The notes under the pieces are model-generated. The model was not told where the DNA came from, did no database searches, and saw only the letters and a program-made list of their open reading frames with translations. A stretch of 35,050 bases of DNA from an uncultured Lachnospiraceae bacterium (GTDB lineage: Bacteria > Bacillota > Clostridia > Lachnospirales > Lachnospiraceae): positions 1 to 35,050 of the forward strand of contig CAJUJK010000036.1 of assembly GCA_910586705.1 (NCBI GenBank). The letters run 5' to 3'. Each line of letters starts with the position of its first letter. The first letter of the stretch is position 1. The position numbers and the translations under genes were made by a program. Shown here piece after piece: positions 16,040 to 24,678 of the stretch.

Positions 16040-16327
16040 TTATGAAAAGGTCAAGGGGCGGTAAGCCTCAGCGAGTTCTTTTTCGGGCAGCGGATCAGTT
16101 TCCGCTGCCTTTTGCAGTAAGTATTTATACCGCTTCATAACAGCGTTCAGCTCAAAGATATAGCAGTCGATCAGATCCGGGTCCGTCGCGTTGTCAAATC
16201 CGGCGTAAGCGTTTTCCAGCGCGTTTCTTGTCAGCAGCAGCTCCTCTCTCAGTGTCATCTTCTGCCTGTCCACGATAATTTCGTTCTCTTCCGGTACGCA
16301 GGGACTCTGCCTAAAAATAACTCTCAT
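16040..16327 (-). CDS. DUF2508 (YaaL-like) protein
   Basis: This is a 95-aa cytoplasmic protein. The segment from LREELLLTRNALENAYAGFD through DPDLIDCYIFELNAVMKRYK is the core of the DUF2508 family, whose role is unknown. In Bacillus the YaaL gene lies next to bofA, and here it also neighbours a bofA homolog but faces away from it. The ribosome site AAAGGATGG precedes the ATG. The gene converges with fliS with no visible terminator between them. Confidence 0.88.
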   Translation of the reverse strand: MRVIFRQSPCVPEENEIIVDRQKMTLREELLLTRNALENAYAGFDNATDPDLIDCYIFELNAVMKRYKYLLQKAAETDPLPEKELAEAYRPLTFS

Positions 16328-16512
16328 ATTGAACCATCCTTTCTGGTTATTCCTCTCACATTAGTTTAGGTAAAAATTTCCAGAAATATTCATGTAATAT
16401 TCTGTACAGCTCGTTCATATGCTGTAGGGAGACAGGCAGGAAAGGCGTTTTTGCCGGGACGAACCGTGCGGATCATAGCCCGTCGCGAAAACGCTCCGGA
16501 ATGGAGAATACT

Positions 16513-16785
16513 ATGGGAAATGCAGGCGGAGTGGTTACAATTCTGGCAGTATGTCTGATTGTGCTGGCGATCGGCGCAATGGGCAGAAAGGTAGAGTGGC
16601 TGGTCAATTTTGTGCTGCGCGCGGTGATGGGAACGGTGGGCATTTATGCGATCAATTATATGCTGGCGGCGAGGCAGCTGCAGGTGGCGGTGGGCATCAA
16701 TCCCTTTACGGTTTTGACATCCGGAATCCTTGGATTTCCGGGGATTGCGGTACTTTACGGTATTCATTTTTTCAAAATTTTGTGA
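16513..16785 (+). CDS. bofA: BofA-family membrane protein
   Basis: A 90-aa protein with two or three hydrophobic segments (about residues 4-22, 30-50 and 62-88) and the family signature GINPFTVLTSGILGFPGIAV near the end. In Bacillus, BofA inhibits the SpoIVFB protease that processes pro-sigma-K in the outer forespore membrane. Homologs here suggest a spore-forming lineage, although the role may differ. I chose ATG 16513, six bases after GGAG; an in-frame ATG at 16501 has no ribosome site. The region 16328-16512 between the two divergent genes should hold both promoters, but I see no consensus match. Confidence 0.88.
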   Translation: MGNAGGVVTILAVCLIVLAIGAMGRKVEWLVNFVLRAVMGTVGIYAINYMLAARQLQVAVGINPFTVLTSGILGFPGIAVLYGIHFFKIL

Positions 16786-16821
16786 ATAATTTACAAAATT
16801 AGTTTTTTTCGCATATAGCTA

Positions 16822-16849
16822 TAGACAAGCGTTTTTATTGTGTTATAAT
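16822..16849 (+). promoter_or_regulatory. Promoter of the tad pilus operon
   Basis: TAGACA (16822-16827), a 16-base spacer and a perfect TATAAT (16844-16849). The start would be at about 16856, giving a leader of about 135 bases. It is the only clear promoter upstream of the tightly packed genes that run to 27,089. Confidence 0.7.
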
Positions 16850-16874
16850 TCAAGTCACAACTCAAGAAATTCTA

Positions 16875-16902
16875 TGTGTCATTCCATTCTGCGGAATACA
16901 CA
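16875..16902 (+). promoter_or_regulatory. Leader hairpin of the tad operon
   Basis: TGTGT and ATTCC, with one bulged C between them, pair with GGAATACACA around a 7-base loop. It begins about 20 bases after the expected transcription start. A separate 12-bp palindrome, GGAAGATCTTCC, lies at 16923-16934. I do not recognise a known riboswitch. Confidence 0.5.
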
Positions 16903-16990
16903 CTTCTCGCTTCAGGGCATCGGGAAGATCTTCCAATTATTTCGTTGAGTAAACTTTTAACGATTCATTTTATGATGTGGAGGTGGTTTT

Positions 16991-17518
16991 ATTGGACTGA
17001 CTTATTGTCAATCTGTTTTGCTTCTCCTGTTACTGCTTTCCGCTTTGGCGGATCTAAAAACGGATCGGATTCCGAACGGCTTTATTCTTCTGGGTATGAT
17101 AACCGGCATTGCGGGCGGCGTTTTGTCCGGCCGGGGATTATCGGATATTCTGGCATCTATGCTTCCGGCGTTTCTGCTTATGTATCCTCTGTATATGATA
17201 GGCGCACTCGGTGCGGGTGACGTAAAGCTATTTGTTATGATCGGGAGTTTTCAGAGGGTGGGAGATTTTTTCCCCATACTGGCGGGTGCCTTTGTGATCG
17301 GCGCGGGATTTTCATTGGTCAAACTTGCGGTAGAAAAGAACGGCAGGGAGAGATTCCGATATTTTTTCTCATATCTGCGCGAGGTCTGGCGGACAGGGCA
17401 TTGGAGAATTTACGGCGAAGACTTAAAACAGGATTATCACACCTACTGTAAAAACAAAATTCACTTTGCGGTGCCAATTTTGCTCAGTGCGGTGTGCAGG
17501 ATAGGAGGATTATTTTGA
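16991..17518 (+). CDS. Prepilin peptidase, TadV/CpaA type
   Basis: This inner-membrane aspartic protease removes the leader from Flp-type prepilins. Its two catalytic Asp motifs are visible: DLKTDRIPNG after the first membrane helix, and GALGAGDVKLF (GxGDxK) in the middle. Four or more hydrophobic segments follow the family pattern. The start is unusual. GGAGG at 16979-16983 sits seven bases before ATT 16991, which begins the frame IGLTYCQSVLLLLLLSALAD. The next in-frame candidate, TTG 17018, has no ribosome site and would remove part of the first helix. No in-frame ATG or GTG fits. The stop overlaps the next gene's TTG start in TTGA. Confidence 0.88.
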   Translation: MGLTYCQSVLLLLLLLSALADLKTDRIPNGFILLGMITGIAGGVLSGRGLSDILASMLPAFLLMYPLYMIGALGAGDVKLFVMIGSFQRVGDFFPILAGAFVIGAGFSLVKLAVEKNGRERFRYFFSYLREVWRTGHWRIYGEDLKQDYHTYCKNKIHFAVPILLSAVCRIGGLF

Positions 17519-18561
17519 CACATAAAATTATGGCAATCTGCGACATGGAGGAGGGCTATGCGTTCCGCATGGCGGAGTATCTTCTGGAAAAGATAAAGCT
17601 TCCCTATGCGCTGCATCTGTTTACGGCGGTGGAGGAACTGGAAAAATTTGCGGGCAGGGAGGAAATCGAGATCCTTCTCATCGCGGAGAGCGCGTGGCGG
17701 CTGATCAAGGAAGAGTATATCAGAGCACAGGTGGCGCAGATGTTTATCCTGCGGGAGAGCGGAGAGCCGGCACAGACACTCATTCCGCAGGAAAACAGCG
17801 GCGCGGCAGGAGCGGAGATGCGCTGTATCAACAAGTATCAGAGTCCTGAAATAGTGGTACAGGAGATACTGAACGTCATAGCGGATGGCAGCGGATGGAA
17901 GGACTGTCCGGAGGCAACGGACACGGCGGTTAAGATGATAGGGATTTATTCCCCGGTAAAAAGGTGCCTGCAGACATCCTTCGCTTTGTCCCTCGGGCAG
18001 CTTCTGGCAAAGGAGCATAAAACAATGTATCTGAATTTTGAGATGTATTCCGGTCTGGGAGAACTTTTGCGGCGGGAATACCAGACAGATATGCTGGATG
18101 TTATGTATTACTTTCAGAGCGCAAGGGAAAAGCTGGCGCTGCGGCTGCCGACGATCATCCAGAATGCGGGAGGGCTGGATTACATACCGCCCATGCAGTA
18201 TTCGCTTGGAATCAGGGAGGTGCCGGGAGAACAGTGGCTGGCGCTGTGCAGGGACATAGCCGCGATCGGGGAGTACGAATACATGATTCTGGATCTGGAT
18301 GACGGGATAGACGGGCTGTTTGATCTGCTGAAAAGCTGCCAGAAGATATATACCATCACAAGGGAAGATCCCTTTGCGCAGGCGAAGCTCAGACAGTACG
18401 AACGGATGCTGCAGCAGGGAGAATTGGAAGAAATAACGGAAAAGACTGTAAAATGCCGTTTCCCGGTCTTTCAGGAACTGCCGGACAGTCTGGATATGAT
18501 GACACACGGGGAACTGGCGGGATATGTAAGGTCCATCATAAAAGAGGATATCTATGGATAA
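17515..18561 (+). CDS. TadZ/CpaE-like protein with degenerate P-loop
   Basis: This 348-aa protein fits TadZ, which places the Tad machinery in the cell. The first about 120 residues look like a receiver-type domain (MAICDMEEGYAFRMAEYLLE), followed by a ParA/MinD-like domain. In the second domain the place of the Walker A loop reads GIYSPVKRCLQTSFALSLGQ, without the normal GKT. The later YEYMILDLDDG matches the Walker B position and IYTITREDPFA a downstream ParA-like strand. Loss of the P-loop suggests weak or no ATP hydrolysis, as reported for some TadZ proteins. I start it at TTG 17515, five bases after AGGAGG, overlapping the previous stop; ATG 17530 is an alternative. Confidence 0.82.
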   Translation: MTHKIMAICDMEEGYAFRMAEYLLEKIKLPYALHLFTAVEELEKFAGREEIEILLIAESAWRLIKEEYIRAQVAQMFILRESGEPAQTLIPQENSGAAGAEMRCINKYQSPEIVVQEILNVIADGSGWKDCPEATDTAVKMIGIYSPVKRCLQTSFALSLGQLLAKEHKTMYLNFEMYSGLGELLRREYQTDMLDVMYYFQSAREKLALRLPTIIQNAGGLDYIPPMQYSLGIREVPGEQWLALCRDIAAIGEYEYMILDLDDGIDGLFDLLKSCQKIYTITREDPFAQAKLRQYERMLQQGELEEITEKTVKCRFPVFQELPDSLDMMTHGELAGYVRSIIKEDIYG

Positions 18562-19774
18562 CGCGGAGGAGAGAAGGAGAATTTTAAAGGAAAAGCTGTT
18601 GGAAAGCATCGACTATTCCAGAGAGAGCAGCGATGAGGAGATCCGGGAGCTGATAGACGAAATGCTTGTCCGGGAAGGAAGGGAAACGCCCTTGTCATTA
18701 TCGGCGCGCAGCAGGCTCAGACGGGAGCTTTTCCATGCGGTCCGCAAGCTGGATGTGCTGCAGGAGCTGGTGGATGATCCGCAGGTTACAGAGATTATGA
18801 TCAATGGACCAGACAAAATATTTATCGAGCAAAACGGCAGGCTGACGGAAAGTGAACTTCGTTTTGACAGCGTGGAGAAACTGCAAAATGTGATACAGCA
18901 GATCGTCTCCGACTGTAACAGGACGGTCAATGAGGCGTCGCCAATCGTAGATGCAAGACTGGAAAACGGCGCCCGCGTCAATGTGGTTTTGAACCCGGTG
19001 GCGTTAAACGGTCCTATCGTCACAATCCGGCGTTTCCCCGACAAGCCCATCACCATGGAGGATCTGGTGTCCTTCGGTTCCATTACGGAGGAGGTGTGTG
19101 AGTGGTTAAGCAGGCTTGTGCAGGCGAAATACAATATTTTTATCAGCGGCGGAACAGGTTCCGGGAAAACCACGTTTTTGAATGCACTGTCAAACTATAT
19201 TCCCGGGGAGGAGCGGATCATAACGATAGAGGACAGCGCGGAGCTGCAGATCAGAAACATACGGAACCTTGTGCGGATGGAGACGAGGAATGCCAACGTG
19301 GAGGGATGCCGGGAAATCACGATTAGGGACTTGATTAAAACTAGTTTGAGAATGCGGCCGGACAGGATAATCGTGGGTGAGGTGCGCGGCGGGGAGGCCT
19401 TCGACATGATGCAATGTCTGAATACGGGGCACGACGGTTCCATGTCCACAGGACACGCCAACAGCTCCCAGGACATGTTAAGCCGTCTGGAAAATATGAT
19501 TCTGATGGGCATTGAGATTCCGTTAGAAGCGATCAGGCAGCAGATCGCCTCGGGGATTGACATCATCGTCCATCTGGGGAGACTGCGGGATAAATCGAGA
19601 AAGGTACTGGAAATTGTGGAGGTGTGCGGATTTGAAAAAGGGGAAATTGTCTTAAGCCCGCTATACCGCTTCAAGGAGGAAGGGGAGACGGGCGGCGGGA
19701 AAATCCTCGGCACGCTGCGAAAGGAGGGAGAACTTTCCTATGTCGAAAAGTTACAGACTGCCGGATTATGCTGA
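18554..19774 (+). CDS. TadA/CpaF secretion ATPase
   Basis: This 406-aa cytoplasmic hexameric ATPase powers assembly of the Flp pilus. Walker A (SGGTGSGKTTFLNAL) is at about residues 197-211. The Asp box (TIEDSAELQI), Walker B (RIIVGEVRGGEAFDMM, about 268-283) and His box (STGHANSSQDMLSRL) follow in order. The N-terminal part (IMINGPDKIFIEQNGRL) is typical of CpaF. The start overlaps the end of the TadZ-like gene by eight bases, and its own end overlaps the next gene by 35 bases, so translation is probably coupled. No key residue is missing. Confidence 0.96.
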   Translation: MDNAEERRRILKEKLLESIDYSRESSDEEIRELIDEMLVREGRETPLSLSARSRLRRELFHAVRKLDVLQELVDDPQVTEIMINGPDKIFIEQNGRLTESELRFDSVEKLQNVIQQIVSDCNRTVNEASPIVDARLENGARVNVVLNPVALNGPIVTIRRFPDKPITMEDLVSFGSITEEVCEWLSRLVQAKYNIFISGGTGSGKTTFLNALSNYIPGEERIITIEDSAELQIRNIRNLVRMETRNANVEGCREITIRDLIKTSLRMRPDRIIVGEVRGGEAFDMMQCLNTGHDGSMSTGHANSSQDMLSRLENMILMGIEIPLEAIRQQIASGIDIIVHLGRLRDKSRKVLEIVEVCGFEKGEIVLSPLYRFKEEGETGGGKILGTLRKEGELSYVEKLQTAGLC

Positions 19775-20498
19775 GTATCATTTTTCATGGAAGGAAGGTG
19801 CCGTTGCCGCACTTGAGGGCGTGTTTGTGGTCGCAATGACTGGATATTTCTTTTATCAGTCATGGGTTGCCTGTTTCTTGCTTCTTCCTGTGTTTGTTCT
19901 TTTTATGAAAGAGAAGAAAAAGGATCTGGCAAGAAAGCGCAGACAGGAACTGAGTGTACAGTTTAAAGATCTGGTGCTGGCGCTCTGCGCCAATGTCAAA
20001 GCCGGTTATTCCATAGAGAACGCCCTAAGGGAGTCCTATCGTGATGTGGAACTGCTTTACGGCGCGGACAGTCCCATCTGCCTCGAGGCGCGGCACATGA
20101 TACGGGGGCTGGAAAATAATGTGATTCTGGAAAAGCTGTTGTACGATCTGGGTGTCAGAAGCAGGCTGCCCGATATCATGCAGTTCGCGGACGTTTTTCT
20201 GATCGCGAAAAGAAGCGGAGGCAATCTCACGGAAATTCTGGAGAAGACAGCCGGGGTGATCGAGCAGAAGATCGAGACGGACAAGGAGATCCAGCTGATG
20301 ATCAGCGCGAAGAAGATGGAGCAGAAAATTATGAATATGGTGCCGTTTCTGATTGTTTTCTATATCGGAACGACCTCGCGGGGATTTTTTGATGTACTTT
20401 ATCACAATCTTGTGGGCGTGGCGGTGATGACAGTGTGTCTGCTCTTTTATGGCGCGGCTTATCGGATCTCAAAGCGGATTGTGGAAATTGAGGTCTGA
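19740..20498 (+). CDS. TadB-like membrane platform protein
   Basis: This 252-aa protein has two hydrophobic segments near the N-terminus (about residues 22-56), a cytoplasmic T2SSF domain (LVLALCANVKAGYSIENALR, then ADVFLIAKRSGGNLTEILEK) and two C-terminal membrane helices. With TadC it forms the inner-membrane platform on which TadA works. It is shorter than many TadB proteins because the N-terminal extension is reduced. AAGGAGGGAG precedes ATG 19740, within the end of the ATPase gene. Confidence 0.9.
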   Translation: MSKSYRLPDYAEYHFSWKEGAVAALEGVFVVAMTGYFFYQSWVACFLLLPVFVLFMKEKKKDLARKRRQELSVQFKDLVLALCANVKAGYSIENALRESYRDVELLYGADSPICLEARHMIRGLENNVILEKLLYDLGVRSRLPDIMQFADVFLIAKRSGGNLTEILEKTAGVIEQKIETDKEIQLMISAKKMEQKIMNMVPFLIVFYIGTTSRGFFDVLYHNLVGVAVMTVCLLFYGAAYRISKRIVEIEV

Positions 20499-20554
20499 GC
20501 TGCTCATGGCGGTATGAATCTGACGGCGCGGGCACTTGGGGAAAGGAGCATGTA

Positions 20555-22012
20555 ATGGTTTATGTATATTTCGCAATTTTAGCAGTTTATCTGGCGCTGT
20601 TTCTCCTGTCTCTGAAAGAAAGCGGAAATCCGTTTCAAAAAATAGCGGCACATATTTTCCGAAAACAGCAGGAGCGGCAGAAGAAAACGAGTAAGGGAAG
20701 AGGAGCGTGGAAACGGGCGCTTTACGCAAGGCAGCTCGGGGACAAGCTGAAAACGCTGGAGCCGGGAATCGCGGCGGAAAAGCAGATCCGGGAGCATTAT
20801 CTTTCGCTGTATACGCTTCTGCTCATGGTGGTGTTTGTGGGGGATGTTTTCTGCCTCGCCGCATGGTCTGGCGCCCACAGCGCCGCGAGGCTGACCGACG
20901 GCGGGTATCTGACCCGGAACGACTGTGGGGAGGGGGATGTGGAGATAGGGCTGAAGGCGGAGATTGCGGGCGTGCAGGAGGAAATTTTTGACTATCTTCT
21001 GGAGGAGCGCAGACTCACAGAGGAGGAGCTGGAAAAAAGCTATGCGGAGGCGGCAGCGCTGCTTCCGGAGGCAATTCTTAACGGGAATGCCGGGCTGGAA
21101 AATGTGCGGACGAATCTGCATCTGGTTTCCGCGCTGGATGGATACCCGTTCCAGATCGGTTGGGAGAGCGGTGCGTATTCTCTGGTCAATACGGACGGGA
21201 CCGTACATAATGAGGAGCTTGCGGACGGGGAGGTCGTTACTTTGACGGCGTTGTTCCGCTATGAGGACTGGCTGCGGGAACTGCAGATTCCCGTGCAAGT
21301 TAATCCGATTATTTATACACCGCAGGAGGCGCTGCGCGCGCGGATAGAAGAACTTCTGCGGGAGCGGGAAGAGACCAGCAGAAGCGGGGAAGTTATGACG
21401 CTGCCGGAACAGATCGGCACGGAGCCTGTCATCTGGAGTGAGATCATAGAGGACAGCAGCGGCTACTTCCTGATTCTGGTAATCCTTGCGGCGGGTGTCC
21501 TTTACTGGGCAAGGGGCAGGGAACTGGATCAGAAACTGGAGGCGAGAAAGAGGGAGCTGCTTCTGGACTATCCCGAGATTGTCAATAAGCTGGCGCTTTA
21601 CATGGGTGCGGGCATGACGATCAGAAACGCCTTTTTAAAGATGGGTGAGGATTACAGAAAGCGGAAAGAAGAGAGAAAAAAATATGTTTACGAGGAAATC
21701 CTGATGACCTGCAATGAACTGCAGGGCGGCAGGTCGGAGACGGAGGCTTACGCAAACTTTGGAAAAAGGTGTCAGGTGCAGGCTTATATGAAATTGTCAG
21801 CGCTGCTCTCGCAGAATATCAGAAAGGGCAGTAATGACCTTCTGCGGGTGCTGAGACAGGAAGCGGATAACGCCTTTACAGAGCGGAAAAATCTGGCGAA
21901 AAAACTGGGAGAGGAGGCGGGCACGAAACTGCTTCTGCCAATGATGATGATGCTCTGCGTGGTCATGGTGATTATTATGATTCCGGCTTACTTTTCATTT
22001 ACCTTAAATTAG
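20555..22012 (+). CDS. Enlarged TadC-like protein with outer insertion
   Basis: This 485-aa protein is much longer than usual TadC (about 300). It has membrane helices at about residues 2-18, 84-104, 303-320 and 455-482. Between the last two is a T2SSF-type domain (LLDYPEIVNKLALYMGAGMT, then RKGSNDLLRVLRQEADNAFT). Residues 105-302 form an acidic insertion predicted to lie outside the membrane. Within it, residues about 192-249 (LDGYPFQIGWESGAYSLVNT onward to QIPVQV) have the pattern of a bacterial Ig-like domain. It begins 56 bases after TadB with GGGGAAAGGAG upstream. It completes the platform; the insertion could contact the pilus or cell wall. Confidence 0.87.
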   Translation: MVYVYFAILAVYLALFLLSLKESGNPFQKIAAHIFRKQQERQKKTSKGRGAWKRALYARQLGDKLKTLEPGIAAEKQIREHYLSLYTLLLMVVFVGDVFCLAAWSGAHSAARLTDGGYLTRNDCGEGDVEIGLKAEIAGVQEEIFDYLLEERRLTEEELEKSYAEAAALLPEAILNGNAGLENVRTNLHLVSALDGYPFQIGWESGAYSLVNTDGTVHNEELADGEVVTLTALFRYEDWLRELQIPVQVNPIIYTPQEALRARIEELLREREETSRSGEVMTLPEQIGTEPVIWSEIIEDSSGYFLILVILAAGVLYWARGRELDQKLEARKRELLLDYPEIVNKLALYMGAGMTIRNAFLKMGEDYRKRKEERKKYVYEEILMTCNELQGGRSETEAYANFGKRCQVQAYMKLSALLSQNIRKGSNDLLRVLRQEADNAFTERKNLAKKLGEEAGTKLLLPMMMMLCVVMVIIMIPAYFSFTLN

Positions 22013-22096
22013 ATGTATCTGCACGGCGCTTTTCGTATGGTGGTTTCTGTGCCGGCAGTTACGCATAACAACACGACAAAAAAGGAGGAAAACAAG

Positions 22097-22297
22097 ATGT
22101 TGAAAAAGAGAAACGACAGACGGCTCAAAGGGTTCGGGGACTTCCTGCGGGAGGAGGAAGGTATGGGCACAGTGGAAATCATTCTGATTATTGTGGTGCT
22201 GATCGGTCTGGTCATTATCTTCAAGACACAGCTTCGCGAGCTGGTGGAGAAGGTTTTTGAGAAGATTACCAAAGACAGCAACACGGTAATGGAATGA
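22097..22297 (+). CDS. Flp-family type IVb prepilin
   Basis: This 66-aa protein is the probable major pilin subunit. After a basic leader (MLKKRNDRRLKGFGDFLREE) comes EEG followed by MGTVEIILIIVVLIGLVIIF. Cutting after that Gly puts Glu at position 5 of the mature protein, as required for type IV pilins, followed by a hydrophobic helix. The mature pilin is about 43 residues, typical of Flp. AAAGGAGG gives a strong ribosome site, which supports ATG 22097 over the upstream open frame. The stop overlaps the next ATG in ATGA. Confidence 0.93.
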   Translation: MLKKRNDRRLKGFGDFLREEEGMGTVEIILIIVVLIGLVIIFKTQLRELVEKVFEKITKDSNTVME

Positions 22298-23730
22298 GGC
22301 GGGGATACATAACGGTATTTTTATCTTTATCCCTCACATTGATCCTGTCCCTTGTATTCGCAGTAATAGAAGGGGCACGGATCAGTGCCATCCGCATGAA
22401 ATTTGAGTGTGTGACGGATATCGGTATGAATTCCGTTCTGGCTGAATATCACAGGGAGCTTTTGAAGCAGTATGATCTTTTGTTCGTGGATACGTCTTAC
22501 GGCGGTTCCCATCCCGAAATCGCCAACACGGAGGCGCATCTTTACAATTACACACAGAAAAACTGTCGCCCGGCGGAGGGAAACAGTCTGACTGGCGGCA
22601 GGGATTTTCTGGCAATGGATATGGGTGCGGTGGAGATTCCCGAGTATTCCGTGGCCTCGGACGAAAACGGGACGGTGCTGAAGCGGCAGGTTACCGACTA
22701 TATGAACGACTATCCGCTGGGTGCCGTTCTGGATAAGATTGGCGCCAATGTGGGACTGCTGCAGGGATTCGGAATCGACACAAAGGATGTGGACGGGTGG
22801 CGGCGGCAGTATGAGGCGGAAATTGATGCGATCGGTCTGCCCGAAAAGGAGACGGAGGATGGGGAGATGGAGGAGGTGCCGCTTAACAATCCGGCGGATT
22901 TTGTCAACGCTACGAGAAGCAGCGGGGTATTAAATCTTGTGCTGGAAAACCCATCCGCAGTCTCCGCGGTAAAAGTGGATTTAGGGGACTACATTTCCCA
23001 CCGTTCCAAGAGGATGACGGGCACAGGGCTGTGCGCGGAGGCGGTAGAGACGGGCGGTGCGCCAAACGAACTGGTCTTTCAGGCGTATCTCTTTGAAAAA
23101 TGCGGTTATTACGGGGCGGAGATGGATAAGTCGCTTCTGAAATACCAGATGGAATATATCGTGGCGGGCAAGGACACGGACTGGCAGAATCTGGAGCAGG
23201 TGGCAAAAAAGCTTCTGCTCTGGCGGGAGGCGGCAAATATGATGTACCTTCTCTCGGACGGCGCCAAGATGGCGGAAGCGCAGGCTCTGGCTACGGCGCT
23301 TACGGCAGTGATACTTATGCCGGCACTGGCGGAGCCGGTAAAGTTTACCATCCTCTTTGCGTGGGCTTACGTGGAGAGCCTGCAGGATGTCAAAACTTTG
23401 CTTGGCGGCGGCAGAGTGCCTGTTTTTAAAACGGCTGCCGACTGGAAAACGGGAATAGGCTGCCTTAAGGATGTAAAAGGAAGCCTCACGGAGGATTCCG
23501 GGGGAAACGGACTGAGCTACAAAGAGTACCTGCAGATCATGGTCTTTTTGCAGAATGCGGAAAGCCGGACAGAACGTGCCATGGATATCATGGAAATGGA
23601 TATCCGTCAGACACCCGGCAATGCGAGATTTCGTCTGGATGGCTGTTTTGACACGTATCAGGCACATCTGGAAGTGACGAGCCGCTTCGGTTATTCCTAC
23701 GAAATGACAAGAAGATATGGATTCTATTAA
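22294..23730 (+). CDS. DUF5702-type pilus-associated protein
   Basis: This 478-aa protein begins MRRGYITVFLSLSLTLILSL, a single N-terminal membrane helix directly after a basic tip, then GARISAIRMKFECVTDIGMN. This matches the DUF5702 family that occurs in clostridial tad operons and resembles TadG-type proteins. There is no Glu at the position used by true prepilins after the Gly, so cutting by the prepilin peptidase is doubtful. The remaining about 440 residues lie outside and are of unknown fold. It overlaps the pilin gene by four bases. Confidence 0.85.
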   Translation: MRRGYITVFLSLSLTLILSLVFAVIEGARISAIRMKFECVTDIGMNSVLAEYHRELLKQYDLLFVDTSYGGSHPEIANTEAHLYNYTQKNCRPAEGNSLTGGRDFLAMDMGAVEIPEYSVASDENGTVLKRQVTDYMNDYPLGAVLDKIGANVGLLQGFGIDTKDVDGWRRQYEAEIDAIGLPEKETEDGEMEEVPLNNPADFVNATRSSGVLNLVLENPSAVSAVKVDLGDYISHRSKRMTGTGLCAEAVETGGAPNELVFQAYLFEKCGYYGAEMDKSLLKYQMEYIVAGKDTDWQNLEQVAKKLLLWREAANMMYLLSDGAKMAEAQALATALTAVILMPALAEPVKFTILFAWAYVESLQDVKTLLGGGRVPVFKTAADWKTGIGCLKDVKGSLTEDSGGNGLSYKEYLQIMVFLQNAESRTERAMDIMEMDIRQTPGNARFRLDGCFDTYQAHLEVTSRFGYSYEMTRRYGFY

Positions 23731-23748
23731 CACGGGAGGTGATAAAAG

Positions 23749-24678
23749 ATGCCCTTTTTACGGCGAAGCAACAAAAAATTAACTAAATCGACAGCACATT
23801 CTCTCCGGGCATATCTTGGGACACATCAAGGTGGTCACATTCACAGATCAGAATTTAGACTGGTAAAAGGGGCATCTTTTATCCTCTCCCGTGAGAGAGG
23901 ATCCATGACACTGGAGGCGGCTCTGGCGCTGCCGTTTTTTCTCTTCGCGGTGCTCAACATTCTCTTTGCGGTAAATATGATCGGGACGCAGAGCCGGATC
24001 AACGCGGCAATGCATCAGGTGGGAAATAAACTGGCTTTCGCGGGGTACGTCTACGAAAACACGGTGGCAGATATTCTGCCGGACGGGCTTTCCGGCGTAG
24101 TGGTCACGGAGGGGTATGCCAGAGGGCAGATTGTGGAAAATGTGGGAAGATCCTATCTGGATCATTCCTGTGTGAAAGGCGGCGCGGGAGGATTGTCTTT
24201 CGCCGGTTCCTCCTTAATGGGAGCGGAGGATATGATTGACTTGAAAATATCCTACCGCGTCAAGCCTTTTATAGGGCTGATGGGATTTGACGGGTTCCGC
24301 CTGTCGCAGCGTTATTACGGCAGGGCATGGACGGGCTATGACGCGGCAGGACCGGGGAGCGGCGGCACGCAGGAAGACCCTATGGTTTATATCACAAAAA
24401 CGGGATCGGTTTATCATCTCGACAGGAATTGTACGTATTTAAATCCGAAGATAGAGACAGTGCCCACATCATCCGTGTCCGACAGGCGCAATGCATCCGG
24501 CGCAAAATATGCGCCCTGCGGTTCCTGCGGCGCGGGCGGAGGCAGCGGACAGGTGTTTATCACGGAATACGGCAGCAGTTATCATAAGCGGCTGGACTGT
24601 CCGGGACTGAAAAGGACGATTTATACCGTGCCGCTGTCGGAGGTGGGCGCAAGAGGGAGGTGTTCCAAATGTGGATAG
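23749..24678 (+). CDS. TadE-like pseudopilin with paired Cys motifs
   Basis: This 309-aa protein has a long basic leader of about 51 residues ending RERG, then SMTLEAALALPFFLFAVLNI with Glu at mature position 5, the TadE pseudopilin signature. The C-terminal part carries two related modules: YITKTGSVYHLDRNCTYLN ending PCGSCG, and FITEYGSSYHKRLDCPGL ending CSKCG. Each has one Cys in the first half and a CxxC pair, so each may bind a metal ion or form disulfides. This tail is unusual for a TadE protein. GGGAGGTGAT precedes the ATG. The last 10 bases overlap the next gene. Confidence 0.88.
   Translation: MPFLRRSNKKLTKSTAHSLRAYLGTHQGGHIHRSEFRLVKGASFILSRERGSMTLEAALALPFFLFAVLNILFAVNMIGTQSRINAAMHQVGNKLAFAGYVYENTVADILPDGLSGVVVTEGYARGQIVENVGRSYLDHSCVKGGAGGLSFAGSSLMGAEDMIDLKISYRVKPFIGLMGFDGFRLSQRYYGRAWTGYDAAGPGSGGTQEDPMVYITKTGSVYHLDRNCTYLNPKIETVPTSSVSDRRNASGAKYAPCGSCGAGGGSGQVFITEYGSSYHKRLDCPGLKRTIYTVPLSEVGARGRCSKCG

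Noticed and set aside
17461..18609. 382-codon minus-strand open frame
   Set aside because: It lies wholly opposite the TadZ-like gene and its neighbours and has no recognisable domains.
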